Shown here in pieces: positions 52,011-60,991 of a DNA stretch of 64,000 nucleotides; position 1 is the first letter of the stretch, and every line of letters begins with the position of its first letter. The translations under genes were made by a program, and so were the position numbers. Where the stretch lies: positions 1,922,001 through 1,986,000 of the forward strand of contig NC_005363.1 of the NCBI RefSeq assembly GCF_000196175.1, written 5' to 3'. The stretch is from Bdellovibrio bacteriovorus HD100. Lineage in GTDB: Bacteria > Bdellovibrionota > Bdellovibrionia > Bdellovibrionales > Bdellovibrionaceae. The notes beneath the pieces are model-generated. The model saw only the letters and a program-made list of their open reading frames with translations, searched no databases and was not told the origin of the DNA.

Positions 52011-52086
52011 GCGGATATAGCGTAGTTGGTAGCGCGCTTCCTTGACATGGAAGAGGTCACTGGTTCAAGTCCAGTTATTCGCACCA
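52011..52086 (+). tRNA. tRNA-Val (anticodon GAC)
   Basis: A 76-base cloverleaf. Acceptor GCGGATA pairs with TATTCGC with one G-U. The D arm contains AGTTGGTAG. The anticodon stem CTTCC/GGAAG encloses loop TTGACAT, giving anticodon GAC (Val, GUC/GUU). The T arm is CTGG-TTCAAGT-CCAG, and CCA is encoded. It is the only tRNA in the window and no integrated element flanks it. Confidence 0.95.
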
Positions 52087-52201
52087 ATTTTCCCTTTCTG
52101 TTTTCAAGCAAATCCAAGTCAGATCACAAAGCGTTTCAACAAACAAAAGCCTTTGCGGCGGCAGATTGATTTTTGCAAGTTTCCTGCGCTATCTTAGTTT
52201 C

Positions 52202-53002
52202 ATGAAAACATTGAGACTTATCGCCCTGCTAATGACTTCCATGCTTATCAGTTGCTCCACTCTGGCACCGAAAGTGAACGAGTCGGATATCAACGCCGAA
52301 GCCGCGAAGGCCTATGCTGAAATCAAAGCCAAATCCAAAATCTCCACCAACAAAGAATGGACCGCGATGGTTCAGCGTGTGGCCGATCGTATCGCCAAGG
52401 CCTCTGGTGAAAACTTCCAGTGGGAAGTCGTTTTGATCGACAGCCCCGAGGTCAACGCTTGGTGCATGCCTGGCGGAAAGATGGCTGTTTATACCGGCAT
52501 CATGCCCGTGCTGAAAACCGAAGGGGCACTGGCGGCGGTGATGGGTCATGAAGTGGCTCACGCAACTTTGCGCCACGGGATGGAAGGTTATATTCGCGCA
52601 AAACAACAAAGTTATGCGGGGATCCTGATTGCGGGCGCCACCGTCGTGGGTGGACAGTTGCTGTGTAAAACCGAAGAGTGCCGTAAATGGAGCGCCCTGG
52701 GCGGAGTCGCGGCAGGTTTTGCCCTGACATTCCTGGAAAGAAAGTTCAGCCGCGGGGATGAAACATCTGCAGATAAAAAAGGTCAGATCTATATGGCCAA
52801 GGCCGGGTACGACCCGAAAGAATCTTTAGTGCTGTGGGATCGCATGAACGCCGCCAAACAAGGCGCGGCCCCACCGGAGTTTATTTCCACGCACCCGTCT
52901 GATCAGACCCGTAAGAACAATCTGAAAAGCTGGCTGCCGGAAGCCGAAGCTGCTTACGCCCAGTCGCCAAGCAAATACGGCCTGGGCGCAGCGATCAAGT
53001 AA
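52202..53002 (+). CDS. M48-family metalloprotease lipoprotein
   Basis: Lipoprotein of 266 residues: lipobox MLISC about residue 18. The zinc site is GHEVAHATLRHG (HExxH), with the third ligand Glu in GDETSADKKG. The NAWCMPGGKMAVYTGI segment is typical of the BepA/LoiP/Oma1-type M48 proteases that clear misfolded outer-membrane proteins. The STHPSDQTR box near the end is also typical. ATG 52202 gives the signal peptide. It is a single gene after tRNA-Val. Confidence 0.92.
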   Translation: MKTLRLIALLMTSMLISCSTLAPKVNESDINAEAAKAYAEIKAKSKISTNKEWTAMVQRVADRIAKASGENFQWEVVLIDSPEVNAWCMPGGKMAVYTGIMPVLKTEGALAAVMGHEVAHATLRHGMEGYIRAKQQSYAGILIAGATVVGGQLLCKTEECRKWSALGGVAAGFALTFLERKFSRGDETSADKKGQIYMAKAGYDPKESLVLWDRMNAAKQGAAPPEFISTHPSDQTRKNNLKSWLPEAEAAYAQSPSKYGLGAAIK

Positions 53003-53004
53003 TC

Positions 53005-53400
53005 CTACCTACAGGACGCGGTGAAGATCACATCCTTTGCCGCGAACTGAACATCATAACGATCTTCAGACTTGTTATGTTTCATCACCAGACGACCCGC
53101 CTCCAGATAAGCGCCACCGAAAGTGTCCTGTAAATCACTGACTGACACCAACGCATCCAAATGCCCTGCTGTCAAAGACTGACTTAAAGAAGAATTATCA
53201 AATGATGAATTCGTGTAGGATGTTTTGCTTTCGCCGTCCATTGAATAAACCGTCACCGTCAGACGCTCATTCCGCCCCTCAAGGGATTCCACGCGAATAT
53301 CCATATCGGCAATATCACCCATACGACAGATCATGGTGGTGTCTGCAAACGCAGCCGCGGAAAGTAAACTGATCAGAATAAAAAGGGACAGATTCATCAT
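53005..53400 (-). CDS. Small secreted protein, unknown function
   Basis: Exported protein of 131 residues starting at ATG 53400 (AGGAG upstream); the following codon is also ATG. The signal peptide ends AFA-D. The mature part is polar and beta-prone, with a cysteine near each end (ICRMG and ASCR at the C-terminus) that probably form one disulfide. Its stop lies two bases from the stop of the converging M48 gene. No family recognised. Confidence 0.72.
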   Translation of the reverse strand: MMNLSLFILISLLSAAAFADTTMICRMGDIADMDIRVESLEGRNERLTVTVYSMDGESKTSYTNSSFDNSSLSQSLTAGHLDALVSVSDLQDTFGGAYLEAGRLVMKHNKSEDRYDVQFAAKDVIFTASCR

Positions 53401-53524
53401 ATATTTCTCCTGCATTGTGTGAAGGCCAGGGAATATAGACAAAGCTGTCGGAAAGATCGAGTTAGGAGATTTTAATAAAGGTGGTCCGGGCAGTGGGAGG
53501 TCCTGCCCGAAAGAGAAACAATTA

Positions 53525-54808
53525 CTATCTTTCAATGATCGCAGCCACACCCATACCACCCGCGGTACAGATGGAGATCAAGCCACGGCCGGAACCTTTT
53601 TGCGCCAGCATCTTGGCAAGACTGGCTACGATTCTTCCGCCGGTTGCCGCAAATGGATGTCCCAAAGCCAGACTTCCGCCTTTGACGTTCATTTTAGAAC
53701 GATCAATGGAACCCAGTGCTTTGCTCCAGCCCAGTTGCGTGCGGCAGTATTCTTCGTCTTCCCAGGCTTTCAAAGTGCAAAGAACCTGACCAGCAAAAGC
53801 TTCGTGAATTTCATAGAAATCAAAATCCTGCAAAGTCAGATTGTTACGACGAAGCAGATTCGCCACTGCGCGAGTCGGCGCCATCAAAAGACCTTCGCCT
53901 TTTACAAAGTCCACCGCAGCATAATCTGCATCGACAAAGTAGGCCAGCACGGGAAGGTTTTTCTCTTTGGCAAACTCTTCACTGCCCAACAAAACTGCGG
54001 ACGCACCATCCGTCAGTGGAGTGCTGTTTCCCGCGGTCAATGTGCCGGTGCCATTGAAATCAAAGGCCGGCTTCAGCTTTGCCAATTTTTCCAGGGTCGT
54101 GTCCGGACGAACAAAGATGTCCTGTTTCAGACCTTTGAAATCAAACACCAAGTCTTTATAGAAACCTTCGGCATAAGCTTTGGCGGCATTCTGATGACTG
54201 TGATACGCCAGTTCATCCTGCGCCTCGCGCGTGATCATCCAGTCTTTCACCATCATCTCAGTGTGATCACCCATGGACTTGCCAGTGCGTGGCTCCTGCA
54301 CGTTCGGGAAACGTGGCTTTAGATACTGAAGTTTTAGTTCGGCGAACTTTTTCAGACGGCCGCCCAGAGTCTTTTCTTTTTGTGCTTCCATCATGATCCA
54401 GGAAAATTCATGCGGTAAAACACCGGCGATATCACTGTTGGTATCAGTCCCGCCACCGATTCCGCTTTCGATCTGGCCCGAGGCGATCTTCAAAGCAATT
54501 TGTGCGACCGTCTCAAGACCCGTGCCGCAAGCGCGTTGTACGTCATAACCCGGCGTGTGCGGGTCAAGTCCTGCCCCCAAAACCGTTTCCCTGGCCAGAT
54601 TCCAGTCCGAGGCGTTTTTCATCACCGCCCCCAAAGACACATCCCCCAGAAGGGCCCCGCGAAGCTGGGTCTTGTCGACCAGATCACGCACGGTGGCTGT
54701 CATCAGCTCACGATTGGAGGTGCGTGAATAATTCGTGAAGGATTTTGTGAACGGAGTTCTGGAGCCGGCCAGGATGGCGACGGGTCTCATGGTTTTACGG
54801 TTGCTCAT
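53525..54808 (-). CDS. Acetyl-CoA C-acyltransferase (FadI-type thiolase)
   Basis: Thiolase of 427 residues for the last step of fatty-acid beta-oxidation. The acyl-binding Cys is in QRACGTGLET, His in IHEAFAGQ, and the second Cys in CTAGGMGVAA. GGSLALGHPFAATG is the usual loop. The length and the insert after the first Cys favour the FadI class over short acetoacetyl-CoA thiolases. No FadJ/FadB partner is adjacent. It is divergent from a TetR regulator, which likely controls it. Confidence 0.9.
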   Translation of the reverse strand: MSNRKTMRPVAILAGSRTPFTKSFTNYSRTSNRELMTATVRDLVDKTQLRGALLGDVSLGAVMKNASDWNLARETVLGAGLDPHTPGYDVQRACGTGLETVAQIALKIASGQIESGIGGGTDTNSDIAGVLPHEFSWIMMEAQKEKTLGGRLKKFAELKLQYLKPRFPNVQEPRTGKSMGDHTEMMVKDWMITREAQDELAYHSHQNAAKAYAEGFYKDLVFDFKGLKQDIFVRPDTTLEKLAKLKPAFDFNGTGTLTAGNSTPLTDGASAVLLGSEEFAKEKNLPVLAYFVDADYAAVDFVKGEGLLMAPTRAVANLLRRNNLTLQDFDFYEIHEAFAGQVLCTLKAWEDEEYCRTQLGWSKALGSIDRSKMNVKGGSLALGHPFAATGGRIVASLAKMLAQKGSGRGLISICTAGGMGVAAIIER

Positions 54809-54859
54809 ATCTACCTGTCCTGTTCTGGTACCTATTCTGGTTACCTGCAGTTATTCTGC

Positions 54860-54889
54860 TTGATACCTACCTACTGATAGGTAGATAAT
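54860..54889 (+). promoter_or_regulatory. Promoter with palindromic operator in its spacer (TetR gene)
   Basis: TTGATA (54860-54865) and GATAAT (54884-54889) are 18 bases apart. The perfect inverted repeat CTACCTA-CTGA-TAGGTAG (54867-54884) fills this spacer. A repressor bound there would block the promoter, so the TetR protein probably represses itself; the thiolase promoter would lie on the other strand nearby. Confidence 0.65.
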
Positions 54890-54933
54890 ATCCCTGTTGG
54901 AGCCCGAATGCAAGGGCTGAAAAGGAATAGAGT

Positions 54934-55488
54934 ATGGACACTAGAACTCGCGCCCTGGACCTGGGACGCCATTATCTGCAAACCCTGGGCTTTAATGGCT
55001 TCAGCTTTCAAACAGTCGCCGATGCCCTGGGGATCCGCAAAGCCAGTCTGCATTACTATTTCGCCTCAAAAGAAGACCTGGGCATGGCCCTGATTGAGGA
55101 ATACCAAAAGTCTTATGCCGACTGGGCCGTAAAAAGAGAGCATCTCTCTGCAGAAGAAAAAATGGAACAACTGATCCAGATGTTTGTCAAAATCGGGGCC
55201 GATCACAAAATCTGTCCCGGAGGCGTTTTGTGCGCGGACTTTGGCAGCGTTTCAAATCCGATGAAGAAAAAACTGCTGCAGTTTCATCTGGGACAAAAAG
55301 CCTGGCTGGTTCGCACTCTCAAACAAGGCATTCAGGAAAAAACTTTCCGAAAAAATCTGCCTGTGGAAGAAACCGCTGATCTGATTCAAGCCAGCATTCA
55401 AGGAGGCCTGCAGGTGGCGCGCATTCGCGGTGAAATGAAAAGCTTCAAGACTTTGGGAAAGACACTGATTCAGAACCTTAAAGCTTGA
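54934..55488 (+). CDS. TetR-family transcriptional regulator
   Basis: DNA-binding regulator of 184 residues. The N-terminal helix-turn-helix is FQTVADALGIRKASLHYYFASKEDL (in two parts), the classic TetR signature. The C-terminal helical ligand pocket has Cys residues in KICPGGVLCADFG, like members that respond to fatty acyl or electrophilic ligands. AAGGA precedes the ATG. It is divergent from the thiolase gene, with a palindrome in between, so it is a likely fatty-acid degradation regulator. Confidence 0.9.
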   Translation: MDTRTRALDLGRHYLQTLGFNGFSFQTVADALGIRKASLHYYFASKEDLGMALIEEYQKSYADWAVKREHLSAEEKMEQLIQMFVKIGADHKICPGGVLCADFGSVSNPMKKKLLQFHLGQKAWLVRTLKQGIQEKTFRKNLPVEETADLIQASIQGGLQVARIRGEMKSFKTLGKTLIQNLKA

Positions 55489-55595
55489 GCAAACTCAGCA
55501 GTCCGTAGGACTCTCTCTCTACGCCCTGCACCGCAAATCACCTATCATTTCCTCTTAGTAATTCCATAATTTACAAAACTTTTGTTACCACCCCT

Positions 55596-55611
55596 TGGCA
55601 CCCCCTTTGCT
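55596..55611 (+). promoter_or_regulatory. Sigma-54 (RpoN) type -24/-12 promoter
   Basis: TTGGCACC-CCCT-TTGCT with GG at 55597-55598 and GC at 55609-55610, exactly 10 bases apart, is nearly perfect consensus. Transcription would start near 55621, about 68 bases before the ATG of the DUF4105-like gene. Confidence 0.78.
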
Positions 55612-55688
55612 CTAAGGACACTGCTTGTGTTTTTTGGAGTCATTGTGCGACCAGCCCACTTCCGTGGACTTTAAGGAATGGTATTCAT

Positions 55689-57587
55689 ATGAAATACAGA
55701 TCTATTACAGCTCTGGGCCTAGTGTTTTTCGCAACGATCTGCTCGAGTGCTGCGTCATTGAACGCCGACTCCGAGGTCAATACGACACTGATCCGGGAGT
55801 TCCTTTCAAAAACGGAAATGCGTCTGCCACCACAAGTGATCAAGTTCGTGGGGCCGCAGACAGTGGACTTTAAAGACATGGGCGCGCTGCCTGGGGATCT
55901 TTGCAGCAAGGATGTGAACTATAAAGATCTGGTTAAAAGCAGCGTTCTGAAATTCCGCAAGCGCATCTATTTGCACAAAGGACTTTTGCCATACTTGAAC
56001 GGATCCAAATCCCCCTGCGGAAACAACAGCATTCATAACATCGCAGCTCGTGCATTGATCTTTGAAATTTCCCGCCTGTATGACCGCTCGGACAAACACT
56101 GGGACAATGCCACCGACAAGGCCGCGCTCTCCAGTTGTGAATTTCAGCATGACACCGATCGCCAGAACGGCAATCTGGCTCCGATCTGCCAATACTATCT
56201 GAAAAGCTCTTACCGCGTTTCCGGATCCCCGTCTTACAAGAATCTTTCTGACTTTAAGGGGAACCGCATTCAAAGCAAAAACGAACTGCCTGTGCGTGTG
56301 GGAAATATCAACGAGCTGGATTCGCCGGACGAACACTTTGCTTACAACTTCACCCAATTTTTGACGGATCCCAGCTATCAATGCCGTAAACCTTCTTTCC
56401 ACACTTACTTCCAGCGCCTGACAGGTTTTGTCCCGTTTACAGCCGACAGCTGCGCCTCCGTCACTCATCTTTACACCAGCACCGGCGCATGGAAGATCGA
56501 CATCGATCCGGCCAAAGTTTACGAAGTGCATTTCCTTTTTGCCTCGAAAGGTGAAGAAATGATGAGCCGCTGGGGACATTCGATGCTGCGCCTGGTGGTG
56601 TGCGCCCCCACACGAAAAACTGTGGGACCCGAGTGTCTGGCGGATGTGGCTTTCCATGTGGTGTTAAGCTATCGCGCCAACATTGATGATGTGATTGTGA
56701 ATTACTGGGACGGTCTGACTGGAAAATATCCTTCCCAGATCATGACCTTTGCCATGAGTGAAGTGATTGATGAATACACCCGCGGTCAATGGCGTGATCT
56801 GATCAGTCTGCCGCTGAAGATATCTGCCACAGAAAAGAAAATTCTGGTGGAAAGCGCCCTGGAACATTACTGGAGCTATGCCGGAGACTACAAATTCCTT
56901 TCCAACAACTGCGCATCCGAAACAGACCAGTTGATGCGTTCGGCTTTACCGAAAAATCATTCGTATCAGGATACGTTTGCGGCAAGTCCTCTGGGCGTGT
57001 ATCGCAATCTGAAATTGCACAATCTGGTGGATGAAAGTCTTTTGAATGACGAAAAGGACGCCAAACGCAAAGGCTACTTTTTCCCAAGCCAGAAAGAATC
57101 CCTGGACAGGGCCTTTAATCACATGCGTCCGTTCTTCCTGGGCTATCGTGATTTGTCCGAGTGGGCAGAGCATTCCAAATCCTTAGAGCGCAACAAAGTC
57201 TATCAAACTCTTGAGACCTTCGAAGATATCGGCAACGCCTACATCCTGGAAAAATACGCCAATCTGGTACAGCAAGGACTGCAGGGAAAACTGATCGCCC
57301 GCCTGCTTCAAGGCGACAACCGCGAAGCTGCGTTTGTGCAGATCATTGCCGGCATCAACCAAGCCTCACAAAACCGACTGCCATGGAAGCTGGCGATAGG
57401 GGGTTACGGAGTCCCCGTAGCGGCGGAAGTGGTTTCTGATGAAGAAGTCATCTTGCGCCTGCAAGATGGCATCAAATGGGGTGGCGCTTACAAAGAATTG
57501 GTAATGAAAAAGTTCCCGGGCATCGACCAGGAACTTGTTGGAATTAAACAGAACCTAGAACTACTAACAAACCGCAGGAGGTTTTAA
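55689..57587 (+). CDS. Exported DUF4105 / Lnb N-terminal-domain-like protein
   Basis: Exported protein of 632 residues with signal peptide ending CSSA-A. The core resembles the DUF4105/Lnb N-terminal periplasmic domain: His297 in SRWGHSMLRL and Cys408 in LSNNCASETDQLM would be the catalytic pair of an NlpC/P60-like papain fold in permuted order. The preceding 280 residues have five or more cysteines and no recognised motif. It is driven by a sigma-54 type promoter and is coupled to the next gene by a TAATG overlap. Lipid, peptide or wall amide cleavage is possible. Confidence 0.75.
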   Translation: MKYRSITALGLVFFATICSSAASLNADSEVNTTLIREFLSKTEMRLPPQVIKFVGPQTVDFKDMGALPGDLCSKDVNYKDLVKSSVLKFRKRIYLHKGLLPYLNGSKSPCGNNSIHNIAARALIFEISRLYDRSDKHWDNATDKAALSSCEFQHDTDRQNGNLAPICQYYLKSSYRVSGSPSYKNLSDFKGNRIQSKNELPVRVGNINELDSPDEHFAYNFTQFLTDPSYQCRKPSFHTYFQRLTGFVPFTADSCASVTHLYTSTGAWKIDIDPAKVYEVHFLFASKGEEMMSRWGHSMLRLVVCAPTRKTVGPECLADVAFHVVLSYRANIDDVIVNYWDGLTGKYPSQIMTFAMSEVIDEYTRGQWRDLISLPLKISATEKKILVESALEHYWSYAGDYKFLSNNCASETDQLMRSALPKNHSYQDTFAASPLGVYRNLKLHNLVDESLLNDEKDAKRKGYFFPSQKESLDRAFNHMRPFFLGYRDLSEWAEHSKSLERNKVYQTLETFEDIGNAYILEKYANLVQQGLQGKLIARLLQGDNREAAFVQIIAGINQASQNRLPWKLAIGGYGVPVAAEVVSDEEVILRLQDGIKWGGAYKELVMKKFPGIDQELVGIKQNLELLTNRRRF

Positions 57588-57985
57588 TGAAAAAACTAGT
57601 ACTGGTCTCTTTGTTGATCATGGGTATCGGCATGGAATCCGCAATGGCTCGCCCTCACCACAGACCGCGCCCCGAGCACGGCCGTGGCCACGGTGGTCAT
57701 CATGGTCACAGCGATTTCGGTGATGGAGTCCTGGCAGGCTTGCTGCTTTCCACATCGGCTCTATTCCTGAGCGACATCACAGCCAACCATTCTCAGGCAG
57801 TTTATCTGCACGCAGATCAGGACGCGGCCACCTTCCTTGCTGAAGGTGGCGAGCCGACTCCGGCATTGGCGCAGGCCATGAACTATGAGCGTGATTTCCT
57901 GGCGCGTGCGCAAGTGGAAGCTTCCGCTGAGCTTTCCGATCAGGAAGTGGCTTATTTGGTTATGAGAAGATCTGAAAGCCTGTAA
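57587..57985 (+). CDS. His-rich secreted protein
   Basis: Exported protein of 132 residues. The signal peptide ends SAMA; the mature protein begins RPHHRPRPEHGRGHGGHHGHS, written here with the final residue included, a metal-binding-like His/Gly/Arg stretch. A hydrophobic segment (VLAGLLLSTSALFL) follows, then an acidic helical end. The start ATG overlaps the upstream stop by one base, so it is produced together with the DUF4105-like protein. It may bind metal or act as a partner; no family recognised. Confidence 0.75.
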   Translation: MKKLVLVSLLIMGIGMESAMARPHHRPRPEHGRGHGGHHGHSDFGDGVLAGLLLSTSALFLSDITANHSQAVYLHADQDAATFLAEGGEPTPALAQAMNYERDFLARAQVEASAELSDQEVAYLVMRRSESL

Positions 57986-58014
57986 TTCAGGTTTTTACTT
58001 CGGACCACGAAAAA

Positions 58015-58041
58015 GGGACTGAGAAATCAGTCCCTTTTTTT
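58015..58041 (+). terminator. Intrinsic terminator
   Basis: GGGACTGA (58015-58022), a GAAA tetraloop and TCAGTCCC (58027-58034), followed by seven T. It ends the sigma-54 driven operon. Confidence 0.93.
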
Positions 58042-58055
58042 ATTGCGGATACGAG

Positions 58056-58084
58056 TTGTTGTTTCGGACAGACAGGACTATAAT
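58056..58084 (+). promoter_or_regulatory. Sigma-70 promoter giving an apparently leaderless transcript
   Basis: TTGTTG (58056-58061), 17-base spacer and perfect TATAAT (58079-58084). Only 6 bases separate the -10 box from ATG 58091, so transcription would start at or beside the start codon. No ribosome-binding site exists in between. Confidence 0.7.
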
Positions 58085-58090
58085 GTGCCT

Positions 58091-59101
58091 ATGTCTGATA
58101 CTAAAAAGCTTTCTGAAATTCAGCTCTCTGTCCTGGACCTTGCGCCCATCATCGACGGTAAATCCGTCGCGGACTCTTTTCACAACACTCTGGATCTGGC
58201 TCAGCACACAGAAAAGTGGGGATACAACCGCTATTGGCTGGCCGAACATCACAACCTGGATGGTATCGCCAGTTCTGCGACCTCTGTGCTGATTGGGTAT
58301 GTGGCAGGCGGGACCAAAACCATCCGCGTGGGCTCTGGCGGCGTGATGCTGCCGAATCATGCGCCGCTGGTCATCGCCGAACAGTTCGGCACGCTTGCGC
58401 ATTTATACCCGGGTCGCATTGACCTGGGGTTGGGACGTGCCCCCGGCACGGATCGTCTGACCATGCACGCTTTACGGCGCGATATGCAGGGAAATGAAAA
58501 CGACTTCCCGGAAAATGTGCGCGAGCTGATCGGATACTTCGCAAAAAGCCATGGACATGAACGTGTGCGCGCCATCCCGGCAATGGGAACCGAAGTTCCG
58601 GTGTGGCTGTTAGGGTCCAGCCTTTACAGTGCTCAACTGGCGGCAGTCATGGGGCTTCCTTATTCCTTTGCCGACCACTTCGCCCCGGAACAAATGGAAG
58701 AGGCGATTCATGTCTACCGCTCGGGTTTCCAGGCTTCACGGTATTTAAAGAAACCTTATGTGATGGTGGGCTTGCAGGTTGTCGCCGCCGACACCAGTGA
58801 AAAAGCCCAGCGCCTGGCTACCACCTTGTATCTGCGATTTTTGGGAATTATTCGCAATCAGCGCGTGAATCTGCTGCCCCCAGTAAGCAGTATGGAGCAG
58901 ATCTGGCGACCAGGGGAAAAAGAAATTGTCTTAAGCAAATTAAGCAACGCCATCATCGGCGACAAAGACGAAGTCAAAGCCGGCCTGGAGCGATTTATCC
59001 AGCGCACCGGGGCTGATGAGGTGATGATTTTGTCTGATATGTACGATCACGCTGATCGCCTGCGCTCTTTTGAACTGACCGCTGAAGTCTGGAAAAGCTA
59101 G
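58091..59101 (+). CDS. LLM-class (luciferase-like) flavin oxidoreductase
   Basis: Flavin-dependent oxidoreductase of 336 residues. Family markers are [10 protein letters not shown] at the N-terminus, [31 protein letters not shown] in two parts, and [13 protein letters not shown]. This is the MsnO8 branch of single-component luciferase-like monooxygenases. ATG 58091 matches the family start; earlier in-frame ATG 58043 falls before the promoter. Substrate unknown. It converges with the binding-protein fusion gene, overlapping by 4 bases. Confidence 0.9.
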   Translation: MSDTKKLSEIQLSVLDLAPIIDGKSVADSFHNTLDLAQHTEKWGYNRYWLAEHHNLDGIASSATSVLIGYVAGGTKTIRVGSGGVMLPNHAPLVIAEQFGTLAHLYPGRIDLGLGRAPGTDRLTMHALRRDMQGNENDFPENVRELIGYFAKSHGHERVRAIPAMGTEVPVWLLGSSLYSAQLAAVMGLPYSFADHFAPEQMEEAIHVYRSGFQASRYLKKPYVMVGLQVVAADTSEKAQRLATTLYLRFLGIIRNQRVNLLPPVSSMEQIWRPGEKEIVLSKLSNAIIGDKDEVKAGLERFIQRTGADEVMILSDMYDHADRLRSFELTAEVWKS

Positions 59102-60900
59102 TCCTGAGACATCAGGTGCCAGTCTTTCAGATTATACTTGTTCAAAATATTGTCCAATTCACCACTTTGCCGGGCCTGCAGGAACCAGTTCTGAAGGTGC
59201 TGGGGAACAGAACCAAACTCGGGCTCTTTAGGCACACTCACCAGAACCAAGGAGCTGAATCCGGTCAACGACGTAGGCACCAGTTTCAGATTCACACCGG
59301 CCTTGCGACCCATGGAATAGCTGAGCAGATTATAGTCCCCCAGCGCCAGATCCACGCGACGATCATTGATCATCTTGATCATTCGATCGGCCACATCTGA
59401 CCCCGTCAGTTTGATCACCCGGGATCCTCCGGAAGTGGAAAACACTTCCGCACTGCCTTCACTCCCCACATCAGCATAGACGATTTTTTTAGTGGCAATG
59501 GATTCACTGTCAATCAGAGAGTCTTTATAGTTCAGAGGCACCAAGGCCCCCAGATAACTCATCCCCAAATCCGGCCCCACGACGCGGATGTTCGAAAGAT
59601 AGCGAACCATATAAGACGGTACGATAATGTAATTCACCTTGCGCGACAGAAGGTTGGAAACCAGACGGGTGTTGGCGATACTTTCCATCTGCAGGATAAA
59701 CCCCTGCTTTTGGGCGATGTCTTTCAGAATATCATAGATATATCCACCCCACACACCAGGACCTTTTTCGCACAAATATGGGCACAACGGAGCCACGCCG
59801 ATCTTCACAATCACCCGGTTGGACGACGATGTCGGAATCGAAGTGGTTTTCACCCGGACCGGAGTTTTTTCCGGCGTCACTGTCACATATTTTGACGAAG
59901 GACGCCCCATCCAACCCGGATAGTCCTTCACGGACTGGGCTGTCACTGGAAATGTGGGCACAAGTTTTTTGGACGGAACTTTTTCTTTTTTAAGATAAGC
60001 AATCAAACTTCGCGCGGTCTCACGCCCCAACTCTGCACAAAACTGGGCAGAATCGATGATCGTCAGTCTTTTGTTTTTGATATTTTCAACCGACTCAGGA
60101 TCGCCGTCAAAAGTGGCATGACGAATCTCGGTGCGCTTTTTTTCCCAAAGGGTCTTCACGATCGTGATGCCGCCCCCGTCATTGACAGTCAAAATCAGAT
60201 CCACACTTCCTTTTTCCGGGAAATCCTTCAGGAACTGCTTTACTGCGACCTCACCCGATGCCGGATCCACGGCCTGATAGCGCTTCAGAACTTTGAAATT
60301 ACGATTGTGTTCGCGAAGAGAATCAAAGAACCCGTCAACCCGGTCCATCGTCGAAGACACCTGCGGGTATTCGAAGACCACAATACGAATTGTGCTGCCT
60401 TTATCAAAGACTTTTTCGATATAGTCGCCATTGTCGCGGCCACCCTGATAGTTGTCGCTGGTTAAAAACGAAGCCAGGTTTCCGTTTACGATATACTGAT
60501 CATACGCGATCACTGGAATGCCCTTGGAGTTGGCCTCTTGCAGACCACGAGCCAGAGCCGAATTGTCTGTGGGTTGAATCACAATCACATTTGGATTTTT
60601 TTTAAGGGCCTCATCCAGCTGGGTTGTCTGATTCAGGATCCCTTTGCGTCCTTCACCAGCCACATAAGGTATTACTTTGATTTTTTCAGAGTTGGATTTG
60701 TTGAATTTTTCAATCTCTTCTTCGAAGCCTTTTCGCATGGCGACCTGGCCTTCAATCTTCATACTCCAGTACAAAGCAGGAACATTCCACGTCGTTGAAG
60801 CGTGTGAAGAAAAAGAGAAAATAAAAGCGCTGATAAAAAAACAAAACGTATTTGTGCCCACACAGCGAGTATATCTGATGCGGGTATGGGCTCCAAACAA
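59098..60900 (-). CDS. Exported fusion of type I (sugar) and type II (amino-acid) periplasmic binding domains
   Basis: Protein of 600 residues. A basic N-terminus and signal-like segment ([17 protein letters not shown]) lead into a Peripla_BP_4 (ribose-binding-like) domain at about 38-330: [31 protein letters not shown] and [16 protein letters not shown] Ser/Thr linker follows. Residues about 365-600 are SBP_bac_3-like ([32 protein letters not shown]). There is no kinase, cyclase or transmembrane domain after it. The start is TTG 60900 or GTG 60861; the former keeps the basic n-region. It may be a two-ligand receptor. No transporter genes are adjacent. Confidence 0.8.
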   Translation of the reverse strand: MFGAHTRIRYTRCVGTNTFCFFISAFIFSFSSHASTTWNVPALYWSMKIEGQVAMRKGFEEEIEKFNKSNSEKIKVIPYVAGEGRKGILNQTTQLDEALKKNPNVIVIQPTDNSALARGLQEANSKGIPVIAYDQYIVNGNLASFLTSDNYQGGRDNGDYIEKVFDKGSTIRIVVFEYPQVSSTMDRVDGFFDSLREHNRNFKVLKRYQAVDPASGEVAVKQFLKDFPEKGSVDLILTVNDGGGITIVKTLWEKKRTEIRHATFDGDPESVENIKNKRLTIIDSAQFCAELGRETARSLIAYLKKEKVPSKKLVPTFPVTAQSVKDYPGWMGRPSSKYVTVTPEKTPVRVKTTSIPTSSSNRVIVKIGVAPLCPYLCEKGPGVWGGYIYDILKDIAQKQGFILQMESIANTRLVSNLLSRKVNYIIVPSYMVRYLSNIRVVGPDLGMSYLGALVPLNYKDSLIDSESIATKKIVYADVGSEGSAEVFSTSGGSRVIKLTGSDVADRMIKMINDRRVDLALGDYNLLSYSMGRKAGVNLKLVPTSLTGFSSLVLVSVPKEPEFGSVPQHLQNWFLQARQSGELDNILNKYNLKDWHLMSQD

Positions 60901-60991
60901 GCAATTTAGAATTGCGACCTGTTAATAAAAGAAAATAGAATGTGTTTATACATAAGAGCGGAACACTGATGTTCCGCAAATATCCGCGACA

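Noticed and set aside
52011-52086. tRNA-Val as an integration site
   Set aside because: No integrase lies adjacent and no repeat of the tRNA 3' end was seen nearby; the short recombinase is about 40 kb away.
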